64,000 nt of DNA from Crocinitomicaceae bacterium (lineage in GTDB: Bacteria > Bacteroidota > Bacteroidia > Flavobacteriales_D > Crocinitomicaceae): positions 186,001-250,000 of the forward strand of contig JAQXBM010000022.1 of the NCBI GenBank assembly GCA_029252405.1, read 5' to 3'. The notes beneath the pieces were generated by a model that worked only from the letters and a program-made list of their open reading frames with translations, did not search any database and had not been told where the DNA came from. Each line of letters begins with the position of its first letter. Position 1 is the stretch's first letter. This document shows positions 25,767 to 34,717 of this stretch, in pieces. The position numbers and the translations under genes were made by a program.

Positions 25767-26678
25767 ATGGAACATTTCAAAACACTCTCGGCATATTTCA
25801 AGTATTTAGAGCTGCCTCGACCCGAGCATCCAATGTTCAGCGTCTTGAATGCAACTGGAGATAGTTTTCTCCCATGCCCAAAAGAGAGTTCCCCTCCGAT
25901 CACAAATGATTGCTATAACATCAGCCTGAAGAAGATTGTTAAAGGAGATTTGAACTACGGAAGGACGAAGTACGACTTCACGAATGGAGCGATGGTCTTC
26001 ATGTCTCCAAGGCAAGTGATGCAATGGGACAGCAGGGCGTCCTTCGAGCAGAGTGGCTTTTCCATTAACTTTCACGAATATTTCATCAAAGGCACAGAGT
26101 TAGCGCAGCAGATCAAGAAATACGGATTCTTTTCTTACTCAGTGAATGAAGCGTTGCACCTTTCCCCAAGTGAGGAGAAGCAGATGGAATCGATTGTCGA
26201 GAACATTGAAATTGAGTATCACAATAATCAAGACGCATTTAGCAAGGAAATCATTATTGCACACTTGAGTACATTGCTTAAGTATGCGAATCGTTTTTAC
26301 GAAAGACAATTTCTCAATAGGAAGGAACTTTCAAATGATTTACTCGAACAATTTAACGAACAGTTGGAAGAGTATTTTCAATCAGGTGAATTGCAGTTGA
26401 AAGGTGTCCCAAGCATTGAGTTCATTGCAGATAAGATGTCAGTTACCCAAAGGTACCTCAGCGATACACTCAAGAAGGAAACAGGGAAAACTACCACGGA
26501 ACATTTGCATTTGTTCTTGATAGATGAAGCGAAAAATCTACTCCTCGTTCCTGACGCTTCAATTTCTGAAACGGCCTATCAGCTTGGTTTTGGGTATCCT
26601 CAATATTTCTCGCGATTGTTCAAGAAGAAAGTAGGTGTGTCTCCCAAAGAGTTTGTCGAGAGTCATTCTATGAATTGA
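25767..26678 (+). CDS. AraC-family transcriptional regulator
   Basis: A 303-residue cytosolic regulator. The N-terminal part (about 1-170) is a cupin-like ligand domain. The C-terminal AraC/XylS domain (about 205-300) shows the first HTH in IEFIADKMSVTQRYLSDTLKKETG and the second in ISETAYQLGFGYPQYFSRLFKKKVGVSPKEF, a textbook AraC signature. It lies 53 bases downstream of the SDR gene in the same direction; in this phylum such AraC-SDR pairs are common and the regulator often acts on the neighbour (inference). Confidence 0.9.
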   Translation: MEHFKTLSAYFKYLELPRPEHPMFSVLNATGDSFLPCPKESSPPITNDCYNISLKKIVKGDLNYGRTKYDFTNGAMVFMSPRQVMQWDSRASFEQSGFSINFHEYFIKGTELAQQIKKYGFFSYSVNEALHLSPSEEKQMESIVENIEIEYHNNQDAFSKEIIIAHLSTLLKYANRFYERQFLNRKELSNDLLEQFNEQLEEYFQSGELQLKGVPSIEFIADKMSVTQRYLSDTLKKETGKTTTEHLHLFLIDEAKNLLLVPDASISETAYQLGFGYPQYFSRLFKKKVGVSPKEFVESHSMN

Positions 26679-26698
26679 GCAATCTCTCGTTTAGGAGC

Positions 26699-26740
26699 AA
26701 AAAAGCCTCCTCATTCTCGAGCGATCGAGAAAGGGAGACT
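26699..26740 (-). terminator. Terminator of the ThuA-like gene (also facing the AraC gene)
   Basis: Read on the minus strand, a long imperfect hairpin (outer arms AGTCTCC and GGAGGCT, inner CTCGA/TCGAG) is followed by a six-T tract at 26704-26699. It lies between convergent genes. Confidence 0.7.
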
Positions 26741-26773
26741 TATACTTTGTGCTAAGGCTTTTCTTAGAATCAA

Positions 26774-27559
26774 TTAAAGTTGTCCGAGCCAGGATAAGGA
26801 GTTCAATGCATATTGAGGGTTTCCACCATTCTGGAATTCCCCTGGACCAGGCACTGTACTAGTGGTATCACCTAGCCATCCGGCATCTCCACCAATCACA
26901 ACACGACCTCGACCCACAGGTGCAACTTCGCTCAATGCAATATTCCATACTACTCCATCTGTAACGGGCTCACCATTCTGGATATTTTCGACGTTCCCTA
27001 GACCTCTTAAGCTCGCTACAGTCTCACTGAATGAATTCGGGTAGACAGCACAAAAGCTCCGCGTTACAATCGATTCAACTAATTGAGATCTGAAACCCTC
27101 GGTAATAGGCCAATTGGATTCGCCAGTAATTGTTGGATGGTCAGATAAGTTAGAATCAGAGAGGGTCACTGCTGAGTTCTCAGCGCTAGAGGACTTACTG
27201 TAAGCGGCAGCCTCATACGCCGACCAATATGTTGAACATACCGACCCGGTGTATCGCACATGATTATTGTTCAAGTTATCATCGCCAAAAGCAGCGTGAT
27301 TCGCCATACACCAAAGTCCTCCGCCACCACTGACGTATTGAGTAATTGCTGCAAGCTCACTTTGCAAAAATGGGTCGTTCATTCTGTTCGTGAGTACCAA
27401 GACGTCATAATCGTCGAGCATTTCGGTTGTCAATTCACCCCAACTAATGTCGTAGTCAAAGCCAGCGTTTGTCAGCGTCTCGAATAGGCCATTTAGCCTA
27501 TCATCTGTGTCAAGTTGTGTTTGGACCTGTTGTCCGTAACGATCAAAAAGAATTTTCAT
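26774..27559 (-). CDS. ThuA-like / class I amidotransferase-fold protein
   Basis: About 261 residues. I chose the ATG at 27559 (MKILFDRYGQQVQTQL); an in-frame ATG ten codons upstream adds MKRCCIKPTI and is less likely. The order of strands and helices (VLVLTNRMNDPFLQSELAAITQYVSGGGGLWCMANHAAFGDD, then GRVVIGGDAGWLGD near the end) fits a flavodoxin-like glutamine-amidotransferase or ThuA-type fold. There is a Gly-rich nucleophile-elbow region but no Cys at the expected nucleophile position, so it probably lacks amidotransferase chemistry. No signal peptide. The family assignment is tentative. Confidence 0.5.
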   Translation of the reverse strand: MKILFDRYGQQVQTQLDTDDRLNGLFETLTNAGFDYDISWGELTTEMLDDYDVLVLTNRMNDPFLQSELAAITQYVSGGGGLWCMANHAAFGDDNLNNNHVRYTGSVCSTYWSAYEAAAYSKSSSAENSAVTLSDSNLSDHPTITGESNWPITEGFRSQLVESIVTRSFCAVYPNSFSETVASLRGLGNVENIQNGEPVTDGVVWNIALSEVAPVGRGRVVIGGDAGWLGDTTSTVPGPGEFQNGGNPQYALNSLSWLGQL

Positions 27560-27681
27560 AATAGTGGGTTTAATACAGCATCGTTTCAATACTGTGGTTT
27601 AGTCCCAAAATTATGGATCATCAGGATACGAGAACAGGGTGAAAACACCTGTTTTATTTGAGGGATGAAACATTTAGAAAC

Positions 27682-27709
27682 AAAAAAGCCCAGCTTGTGA
27701 AGGCCGGGC
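27682..27709 (-). terminator. Hairpin with T tract, minus strand
   Basis: On the minus strand GCCCGGCC...AGCTGGGC forms an imperfect GC-rich stem followed by a six-T tract (27687-27682). It lies about 80 bases downstream of the tRNA-Leu 3' end, as a second terminator. Confidence 0.55.
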
Positions 27710-27756
27710 AATCTTACAAACTCAGGGTGGAAGCCCCTTCGCAAGTGTTTTAAGAT

Positions 27757-27788
27757 GAAAAAAGCCTTCTCAATTAAGAGAAGGCTTT
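27757..27788 (-). terminator. Terminator directly after tRNA-Leu
   Basis: AAAGCCTTCTC (27761-27771), loop of six, GAGAAGGCTTT (27778-27788): a perfect 11-bp stem. Read on the minus strand it is followed by Ts (27763-27757), two bases after the tRNA 3' end. Confidence 0.88.
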
Positions 27789-27790
27789 AG

Positions 27791-27874
27791 TACTCGAGGC
27801 GGGACTTGAACCCGCACGCCCCAAAGAGCACAGGATTTTAAGTCCGGCGTGTCTACCAATTCCACCACTCGAGC
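27791..27874 (-). tRNA. tRNA-Leu (anticodon TAA)
   Basis: Minus strand, 84 nt. It starts GCTCGAGTGGTGGAATTGG with the D-loop GGTAGACAC, has the anticodon loop CTTAAAA (anticodon TAA), a long variable arm typical of class II tRNAs, the T-loop GGTTCAAGTCC and the acceptor 3' strand CTCGAGT plus discriminator A. CCA is not encoded. It probably reads UUA/UUG codons. A perfect terminator follows immediately. Confidence 0.93.
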
Positions 27875-27897
27875 ATTTTTTTGAGTAGTGTCTAACT

Positions 27898-27913
27898 CCC
27901 GATAGCTATCGGG
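27898..27913. repeat. Perfect palindrome CCCGATAGCTATCGGG
   Basis: A 16-bp perfect palindrome between the two tRNA genes. Its CCGATAG core recurs in the loops of the terminators at 7863 and 51545. It may be an interspersed palindrome or part of a terminator stem. Confidence 0.7.
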
Positions 27914-27914
27914 A

Positions 27915-27927
27915 CCACCACTCGAGC
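27915..27927 (-). repeat. Duplicated 13-bp 5' end of tRNA-Leu
   Basis: CCACCACTCGAGC repeats exactly the sequence at 27862-27874, which is the first 13 bases of tRNA-Leu. It lies two bases from the palindrome and 40 bases beyond the tRNA 5' end. It looks like a tRNA fragment left by recombination. Confidence 0.6.
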
Positions 27928-27999
27928 TTGTGCTGACTTTTACGTCAGTACATTTAACTTATCGGACAGATAAGTTTGGTATTCTTTTACAAGTTTCTG

Positions 28000-28071
28000 A
28001 GCGGGCGATGAGATTCGAACTCACGACCCTAACCTTGGCAAGGTTATGCTCTACCTCTGGGCTACGCCCGC
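28000..28071 (-). tRNA. tRNA-Gly (anticodon GCC)
   Basis: Minus strand, 72 nt. Acceptor GCGGGCG pairs with CGCCCGC, discriminator T. D-arm GCCCAGAGGTAGAGC, anticodon stem-loop AACC-TTGCCAA-GGTT (anticodon GCC), T-arm GTGAGTTCGAATCTCAT. CCA is not encoded. It lies upstream of tRNA-Leu in the same direction and may be co-transcribed with it. Confidence 0.95.
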
Positions 28072-28303
28072 TTGTAATATTCAATTCTTTGGTGGGTAAT
28101 CCAAAGCCGTATTTCGTTTAACACGGGCGACAAATTTAACAAACTATTTCGAAATGCTGCTTCACGAAGATGAAATTTTTCAATCAAATCTTAAGATGCC
28201 GCACTTCGGCTCCGTTCAGTGCTCGGTGAATGGTTAACTGAGGGTTGAGCAAGCCGATGTGTAAGCATCAAGACCTTTACGAAGTCCGTCATCTCAATCT
28301 CTA

Positions 28304-30940
28304 TTACCCTCCAGTTAACTTCTTAATCTCATTCAATTTCATCAAAGCCTCAACAGGCGTCAACGTATTGATATCAATCGTCACCAATTCCTCGTGAATT
28401 TGCTCTAAAACGGGATCATTCAACTGGAAGAAGCTCAATTGCATGTCATCCAAACCATCTGCAGCTTTCACTGTTTTCTTCTTGTTAGGAGTTTTTGTAA
28501 CGGTTGTTTCTGTTAATTCGTGACTTGCTTCGAGTTGATCCAACATTGATTCTGCGCGCTGAATAACTTGATTTGGCATTCCCGCTAACTTCGCCACATG
28601 GATCCCGAACGAGTGCTCACTGCCACCCTCAACCAGTTTACGCAGGAATAAAATCTTCTTCCCAACTTCTTTTACTGATACATTGAAATTCTTGATTCGC
28701 TCAAAACGATTCGTCATTTCGTTTAGCTCGTGGTAGTGCGTTGCAAAAAGTGTTTTCGCTTTGAACTTCGGATGTTCGTGCAAGTACTCTGTAATCGCCC
28801 AAGCAATCGAAATACCATCATAAGTTGATGTTCCACGACCAATTTCATCCAATAAAATCAAGGATCGACTTGATAGATTGTTCAAAATACTCGACGTTTC
28901 ATTCATCTCCACCATGAAGGTCGATTCACCCGAAGAAATATTATCGGATGCACCAACTCGCGTGAATACTTTGTCCACAAGACCAAGCGAAGCCGATTCA
29001 GCAGGAACAAACGATCCCATTTGCGCCATCAATGAAATTAACGCCGTTTGACGAAGTAAAGCACTCTTACCAGACATATTTGGTCCAGTAATCATCATGA
29101 TTTGCTGCTTGTTGCTATCGAGTAAAACATCGTTGGACACATATTGCTCACCAACAGACATTTGTCGTTCAATCACAGGATGACGACCTTCTTTGATATC
29201 CATCACGAAGGATTCATTCATTTCTGGTTTTACGTAATTGTTCGATTCGGCAATTTCAGAAAAAGACAACAACACATCCAATTGAGCAATCAATACGGCA
29301 TCCAACTGAATGGGCTGTGTATAATCGGCCATTCCGAACACTAAATCTTGGAACAAACGTGATTCTAAGGCATGGATTTTTTCTTCCGCCCCCAAAATCT
29401 TCGATTCGTATTCCTTTAATTCTTCGGTGATGTAGCGCTCTGCATTCACTAAAGTTTGTTTACGAATCCATTCCTCAGGAACTTTATCGCGGTGCGTATT
29501 TCGAACTTCAATGTAATATCCAAAGACATTGTTGAAGCTGATTTTCAAACTGGTGATCCCTGTTCGTTCGCTTTCCCGCTGCTGGAGTTGATCCAAGTAG
29601 TCTTTTCCCGAGAAGGCAATTGCGCGAAGATCATCTAACTCCTTATTGAAACCATCCGCAATGACTTTCCCTTTTCCAATTGAAATAGCGGCTTCGTCGT
29701 GCAATGATTTGTTAATCGTGTCGAGCAATTTCTCACAAGGATTGATCCGATCCGCCAATTTCGCGAGCACTTCAGAATTCATTCCGCCAATCAATTCTTT
29801 GATTGGTTTAAGTTGCAGCAGCGTTCGTTTTAATTGAAGAATTTCTCTTGGATTGATTTTCCCAACCGCCACTTTAGAAATGATTCGTTCCAAATCGCTG
29901 ATATCTTTCAATCGTTCTCCCAAAGCAAAACTCGATTCTTCGTCTGACAAAAGTGACTGAACAGCATCCAATCGATCTTGAATCGGTTTTAAATCTTTCA
30001 AAGGCAACACTACCCAACGCTTGAGCATTCGTCCACCCATGGCCGTTTTGGTCTGATCGAGAACATCGATTAAGGTAGTTGCATTTTCGTGTGGAGAGCT
30101 GATCAATTCTAAGTTTCGAACCGTAAATCGATCCAGCCAAACGTAACGTTCTTCCTCAATTCTTGAAATTGCCGAAATGTGACCCAGGCGATCGTGTTGG
30201 TTTTCGGATAAATAATGAACAATTGATCCTGCAGCGATAATTCCTGCGTCTAAACCTTCGATCCCAAACCCTTTCAATGACTTCGTCCCGAATTGCTTGT
30301 TCAAGCGCTCCAATGCATAGTCAGTAGTGTAAATCCAATCTTCTAATCGGTAAGAGTAGTATCGATTTCCAATCAATTCATCAAAATCTTTCGACTTTTG
30401 CTTGTTGTACAGAATCTCAGTTGGCTCAAATCCTTGAATCAACTTATCGATGTATTCGTTTGTTCCTTCTGCTATCAAAAACTCACCCGTTGAAACATCC
30501 AAAAAGGAAATTCCAGTAATGTTTTTCTCAAAATGAACAGAGCAGAGGAAGTTGTTTTTCTTCGTTTCAAGGACTTGATCACTAAAGGAAACTCCTGGCG
30601 TTACAAGTTCAGTTACACCTCGTTTTACAATCTTTTTCGTCAGCTTTGGATCTTCCAATTGATCGCAAATAGCAACACGTTGACCGGCACGCACCAATTT
30701 GGGTAAATAGGTGTCCATGGAGTGATGCGGGAATCCAGCCAATTCAGTTTCAGATGCAGATCCTGCACCGCGTTTCGTCAAAACGATCCCTAAAATCTTG
30801 GATGCAGTAACAGCGTCTTCTCCGAACGTTTCGTAGAAATCGCCCACGCGAAATAAGAGCAATGCCTGTGGGTGCTTCGCCTTGATTTGATTGTATTGCT
30901 TCATCAAGGGAGTCTCTTTTCCAGCTTTTTTCTTCGCCAT
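28304..30940 (-). CDS. mutS: DNA mismatch repair protein MutS
   Basis: An 878-residue MutS1. Residues about 1-120 form the mismatch-recognition domain: LLFRVGDFYETFGEDA contains the conserved F-Y-E element (G-D-F-Y-E) that stacks on the mispair. Connector, lever and clamp domains follow. The ATPase domain has Walker A GPNMSGKSALLRQTA (near residue 620), the signature TFMVEMNETSSIL, Walker B LILLDEIGRGTSTYDG and the late GGSEHSFGIHVAKLAGMP. It binds mispairs and recruits MutL. Divergent from the TrmH-type methyltransferase gene, with 94 bases between the start codons. A mutS defect would raise the mutation rate, but this copy looks intact. Confidence 0.97.
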   Translation of the reverse strand: MAKKKAGKETPLMKQYNQIKAKHPQALLLFRVGDFYETFGEDAVTASKILGIVLTKRGAGSASETELAGFPHHSMDTYLPKLVRAGQRVAICDQLEDPKLTKKIVKRGVTELVTPGVSFSDQVLETKKNNFLCSVHFEKNITGISFLDVSTGEFLIAEGTNEYIDKLIQGFEPTEILYNKQKSKDFDELIGNRYYSYRLEDWIYTTDYALERLNKQFGTKSLKGFGIEGLDAGIIAAGSIVHYLSENQHDRLGHISAISRIEEERYVWLDRFTVRNLELISSPHENATTLIDVLDQTKTAMGGRMLKRWVVLPLKDLKPIQDRLDAVQSLLSDEESSFALGERLKDISDLERIISKVAVGKINPREILQLKRTLLQLKPIKELIGGMNSEVLAKLADRINPCEKLLDTINKSLHDEAAISIGKGKVIADGFNKELDDLRAIAFSGKDYLDQLQQRESERTGITSLKISFNNVFGYYIEVRNTHRDKVPEEWIRKQTLVNAERYITEELKEYESKILGAEEKIHALESRLFQDLVFGMADYTQPIQLDAVLIAQLDVLLSFSEIAESNNYVKPEMNESFVMDIKEGRHPVIERQMSVGEQYVSNDVLLDSNKQQIMMITGPNMSGKSALLRQTALISLMAQMGSFVPAESASLGLVDKVFTRVGASDNISSGESTFMVEMNETSSILNNLSSRSLILLDEIGRGTSTYDGISIAWAITEYLHEHPKFKAKTLFATHYHELNEMTNRFERIKNFNVSVKEVGKKILFLRKLVEGGSEHSFGIHVAKLAGMPNQVIQRAESMLDQLEASHELTETTVTKTPNKKKTVKAADGLDDMQLSFFQLNDPVLEQIHEELVTIDINTLTPVEALMKLNEIKKLTGG

Positions 30941-31034
30941 TAGTGTTAAGTCGATTGATTGTTTAATTTGGTACCGTAAAAGTAGCGGCGATGGTGCAGT
31001 TCACAAAATATCAGCGCCCCTTGTTATCCACAAA

Positions 31035-31571
31035 ATGAACAAGAAATTAAAACTTTGGGAATTGGATCGCGTCTCGGAAGACGAGTTTAAGGTGCAGGAG
31101 AAATTCCCGATTACAGTTATTCTGAACGATATCCGAAGTCTAACGAATGTTGGTTCTTTCTTTCGTACCTGCGATGCATTCAATATTGATAAATTGTATT
31201 TGTGTGGGATTACGGCTACTCCGCCTCACCGCGAAATTCAAAAAACGGCGCTCGGAGCAACGGAATCCATGGAATGGGAGCACCGTGAATCTGCAATTGA
31301 TTTAGTCAAGGAGTTGAAAGCTGACGGAGTGACAATTTGTAGTGTTGAACAAACGGAAAAAACTACGTTACTTCAAGATGTCGCCATCCTGCCTGAAAAA
31401 CGTTTCGCCTTAGTAATGGGCAACGAAGTCAATGGAGTAGATCAAGACATTATCGACGAATCAGATTACATCATTGAAATTCCACAGTTCGGAACGAAAC
31501 ACAGTTTGAACGTTTCAGTTTGTGCTGGAATTGTGATGTGGGAATTCGCAAAACGATTTATCGATAAATAA
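31035..31571 (+). CDS. TrmH/SpoU-family RNA 2'-O-methyltransferase
   Basis: About 178 residues from the ATG at 31035 (MNKKLKLWELDR). The frame is open further upstream, but that part overlaps the mutS start region and lacks family similarity. SPOUT knot motifs are visible: motif 1 NDIRSLTNVGSFFRTCDAF, motif 2 FALVMGNEVNGVDQ and motif 3 IEIPQFGTKHSLNVSVCAG. These bind S-adenosylmethionine in the trefoil knot of a dimer. The enzyme methylates a ribose 2'-OH in tRNA or rRNA; the exact position is not evident. A short perfect hairpin follows 8 bases after the stop. Confidence 0.9.
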   Translation: MNKKLKLWELDRVSEDEFKVQEKFPITVILNDIRSLTNVGSFFRTCDAFNIDKLYLCGITATPPHREIQKTALGATESMEWEHRESAIDLVKELKADGVTICSVEQTEKTTLLQDVAILPEKRFALVMGNEVNGVDQDIIDESDYIIEIPQFGTKHSLNVSVCAGIVMWEFAKRFIDK

Positions 31572-31579
31572 TCATTTCG

Positions 31580-31600
31580 CACCTCGCACGAGGTGTTTTA
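31580..31600 (+). terminator. Terminator after the TrmH-type gene
   Basis: CACCTCG (31580-31586), two-base spacer, CGAGGTG (31589-31595), followed by TTTTA. Short but perfect stem, 8 bases after the stop codon. Confidence 0.7.
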
Positions 31601-31765
31601 TAGCGCAATTCAGCCCTATTTCAAGCTATCCATTGACCACAATAAGCTGTGGTGAGCTGCTAATTTGAGCGATTTACACCAAAGAATCATCCTCTTGCGG
31701 CAAAAGAGTTCGTTTCCATCATTTCTGACAAGAAACGCTATAAATTGTGTGAAAATTCTAAACAC

Positions 31766-34711
31766 ATGCGATCTATACTTCTGGCATTTTTGATGCTTTC
31801 AATCAATTGGTCTTTTGCACAAATTACAATTGATAATACAACGTATTCGCCCACACAACTCGTCGATGGAGTCTTAATTCCTGTTGGAAGTGGTACTACC
31901 ATTTCCAATGTTCAATTCAGCGGTGTTTACAATAGCTCAAATCGATATCAGGTTGGACACTTTTCAACTGCAGGGACGACGTTAGCCGGAATGGGAATTA
32001 CAAGCGGTTTGGTTCTTTCAACAGGGAATACAGCAAACATTCCATTGGCCCTTGGGACAAATCCAGGGTCGGCGGCACAAATGTCTACGGGATATACATC
32101 TTGTACAGCTGGAGAAATAAGAGAAGGTGGAACATGTGGAACATTTGTTAATGATGTTAATGTACTTGCCGGATCGAACAACTATTACAACGCAGCCATT
32201 CTAGAATTCGACTTTGTTCCAGTATCGAGTAATGTAGAGTTCAAATACATGTTTGGATCGGAAGAATATGAAGATGACGGTGGATGGATAAATTACCAGT
32301 GTTCTTCATACAACGATAAATTTGGTTTTTTGATTAGTGGACCTGGAATCGCAGGAGTGGCTGGTTATGATAATAATGCAGTAAACATTGCGACGCTTGC
32401 CAATGGATCGGAAGTAGGAATCAACTCCGTCAATAACGGAATTGTTGGTTCAAGCGGTGGTGCCCCGAGTGCATCTAACTGCTCAGGTGTAAATCCTGCA
32501 TGGGTTCAAAATGCATCAACTGCTGAGTTTCTTGGGACAATTGACGGGACGCAGTTGAACGGAAACACGATTGTTCTTACAGCTTCACGAAGTGGATTGA
32601 CTCCGGGACAAACATATCATATTCGTTTAATTGTTACTGACGTAAATGACGCTGCATACGACGCGGTTGTTTATTTGGAAGCGGGGAGTTTTACTACTCA
32701 ATCACCATGTACTCCACCAGCAAACCCAACTGCTTCGGTAACGGTGCAGCCAGATTGCACAACGCCAACAGGAACCATTTTAGTTACAGCACCAACAGGC
32801 CCGACGATTGAATACTCCGTCGATGGGGTAACGTATCAACCAGGAGGAACATTTGCAGGATTGGTGCCAGGATCTTACGACGTGTTCGCTCAGGATATGT
32901 CCACGGGTTGTGTCTCTGATACAACAATAGTCGTCGTTAATCCATTGCCGCAGTCGCCAGCCAATCCAACAGCATCGGTGACGATTCAACCTGATTGTAC
33001 AACTCCAACAGGAACAATAATTGTCACTGCTCCACTCGGCGCAACATTGGAATACAGCGTTGATGGAGTTACGTATCAATCGGGAACAACATTCAGTGGT
33101 CTTGCGCCGGGAAATTATGATGTGACAGTGCAAAACACAAGTACAGGATGTACATCTGGAACAACTAGTTTAACAGTGAATGCAGTTCCAACTGCTCCAG
33201 CCAATCCAACAGCATCGGTAACGATTCAACCTGATTGTACAACTCTAACAGGAACAATAGTAGTCACAGCACCAATTGGCGCAACCTTGGAATACAGTGT
33301 AGACGGAGTTACGTATCAATCGGGAACAACATTCAGTGGTCTTGCGCCTGGAAATTACGATGTGACCGTTCAAAACACAAGTACAGGATGTACATCTGGA
33401 ACGACTAGTTTAACGGTGAATGCAGTTCCAGCTGCTCCAGCCAATCCAACAGCATCGGTAACGATTCAACCTGATTGTACAACTCCAACTGGTACTATAG
33501 TTGTCACAGCACCAACTGGTGCAACTTTGGAATACAGTGTCGATGGAGTTACATATCAATCGGGAACAACATTCACTGGTCTTGCACCCGGAAATTACGG
33601 TGTGACCGTTCAAAACACAAGTACAGGATGTACATCAGGAACGACAAGTTTAACAGTGAATGCAGTTCCAGGAGCACCAGCCAATCCAACAGCATCGGTA
33701 ACGATTCAACCTGATTGTACGACTCCAACTGGAACTATTGTAGTCACAACACCAACTGGTGCAACTTTAGAATACAGTTTAGATGGAGTTACATATCAAC
33801 CAGGAACATCTTTTAGTGGTCTTGCGCCCGGAAATTACGATGTGACCGTTCAAAACACAAGTACAGGATGTACATCAGGAACGACAAGTTTAACAGTGAA
33901 TGCAGTGCCAAATGGACCAGCAACACCGACGGCTTCTGTAACGATCCAGCCAGATTGTACAGCGCCTACTGGAACAATTGTAGTTACGGCACCAATTGGT
34001 GTGACTTTAGAATACAGTATTGACGCAATCACCTACCAATCATCAACTAGCTTTAGTGGACTCGCACCTGGGAATTATGATCTAACAGTTCTAGACTCAG
34101 GTACGGGCTGCACTTCTGCGTCGGTGTCACTAACGGTTAATCCTGTTCCTGCCGATCCAGTCGCGCCAACCTTCCAATTCATAACGGAAATTGATTGTGA
34201 TAACTCCACTGCTAGCATTGAAATTTTAGGACCAATTGGGAATAATTATCAATTCTACTTGGATGGCGCGATTGCCGCTCCAATAGGTCAATATACGGTT
34301 GACAATCTTCAACCATCAACGAGTTATGTTTTAACTGTAACCGATACTATAACGGGTTGCACTTCAGGGACTACAGGCATTAATGTAGGAGTTATGCCTT
34401 CAGATTCTGATTGCAACCCAGTATCGTGTGGAGATTTATTTGTGCCGACCGCCTTTTCTCCTAATGGGGATAATAACAACGAATCCTTTGGAATTAAAAT
34501 CAATGCAGATTGCGTTGAAGAGATGAATTTACGCGTGTTTGACCGATGGGGAGAACGTGTATTTGAAACGACAGATCCTGAGACAAAATGGGACGGAAGC
34601 TACAGAGGTGAGCCACTCAGCGCCGGTGTGTTTGTCTATACCCTTGAGATTAAATTGAATTTCGAGACAGAAATGCAAAGCTTGTCTGGAAATGTTACAC
34701 TCTTTAAATAA
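31766..34711 (+). CDS. Choice-of-anchor-L surface protein with tandem Ig-like repeats and T9SS type B tail
   Basis: About 981 residues from the ATG at 31766, which gives the signal peptide MRSILLAFLMLSINWSFAQ. Residues about 25-310 form a choice-of-anchor-L domain, with the hallmark FKYMFGSEEYEDDG and the later FGFLISGPGI. Residues about 317-796 are six tandem 80-residue repeats with Cys pairs (PTASVTIQPDCTTPTGT, LEYSVDGVTYQ, GLAPGNYDV, TSTGCTSG), related in style to SprB repeats, then one diverged unit. Residues about 890-981 match the gliding-motility-associated C-terminal domain (FVPTAFSPNGDNNNESF, RVFDRWGERVFET, WDGSYRGEPLSAGVFVYTL). Such type B cargo crosses the outer membrane through T9SS and depends on a partner PorP/SprF protein, encoded 6 bases downstream. 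Likely a surface adhesin. Confidence 0.9.
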   Translation: MRSILLAFLMLSINWSFAQITIDNTTYSPTQLVDGVLIPVGSGTTISNVQFSGVYNSSNRYQVGHFSTAGTTLAGMGITSGLVLSTGNTANIPLALGTNPGSAAQMSTGYTSCTAGEIREGGTCGTFVNDVNVLAGSNNYYNAAILEFDFVPVSSNVEFKYMFGSEEYEDDGGWINYQCSSYNDKFGFLISGPGIAGVAGYDNNAVNIATLANGSEVGINSVNNGIVGSSGGAPSASNCSGVNPAWVQNASTAEFLGTIDGTQLNGNTIVLTASRSGLTPGQTYHIRLIVTDVNDAAYDAVVYLEAGSFTTQSPCTPPANPTASVTVQPDCTTPTGTILVTAPTGPTIEYSVDGVTYQPGGTFAGLVPGSYDVFAQDMSTGCVSDTTIVVVNPLPQSPANPTASVTIQPDCTTPTGTIIVTAPLGATLEYSVDGVTYQSGTTFSGLAPGNYDVTVQNTSTGCTSGTTSLTVNAVPTAPANPTASVTIQPDCTTLTGTIVVTAPIGATLEYSVDGVTYQSGTTFSGLAPGNYDVTVQNTSTGCTSGTTSLTVNAVPAAPANPTASVTIQPDCTTPTGTIVVTAPTGATLEYSVDGVTYQSGTTFTGLAPGNYGVTVQNTSTGCTSGTTSLTVNAVPGAPANPTASVTIQPDCTTPTGTIVVTTPTGATLEYSLDGVTYQPGTSFSGLAPGNYDVTVQNTSTGCTSGTTSLTVNAVPNGPATPTASVTIQPDCTAPTGTIVVTAPIGVTLEYSIDAITYQSSTSFSGLAPGNYDLTVLDSGTGCTSASVSLTVNPVPADPVAPTFQFITEIDCDNSTASIEILGPIGNNYQFYLDGAIAAPIGQYTVDNLQPSTSYVLTVTDTITGCTSGTTGINVGVMPSDSDCNPVSCGDLFVPTAFSPNGDNNNESFGIKINADCVEEMNLRVFDRWGERVFETTDPETKWDGSYRGEPLSAGVFVYTLEIKLNFETEMQSLSGNVTLFK
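32716..34155 (+). repeat. Six in-frame 240-bp tandem repeats in the surface-protein gene
   Basis: Units begin near 32716, 32956, 33196, 33436, 33676 and 33916, exactly 240 bp (80 codons) apart. The central units are nearly identical in DNA (CCAGCCAATCCAACAGCATC recurs at units 2-5), while the outer units have diverged. A weak seventh unit follows from about 34156. This pattern is typical of repeats kept alike by recombination. Confidence 0.93.
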
Positions 34712-34717
34712 GACCTT

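Noticed and set aside
27898-28071. CRISPR-like or integron-like array near the tRNAs
   Set aside because: Only one palindrome and one 13-bp duplication are present, without regular spacing.
32780-33613. Minus-strand open frames inside the 240-bp repeats
   Set aside because: They are antisense shadows of the repeats, Cys- and Ser-rich, and repeat with the same 240-base period.
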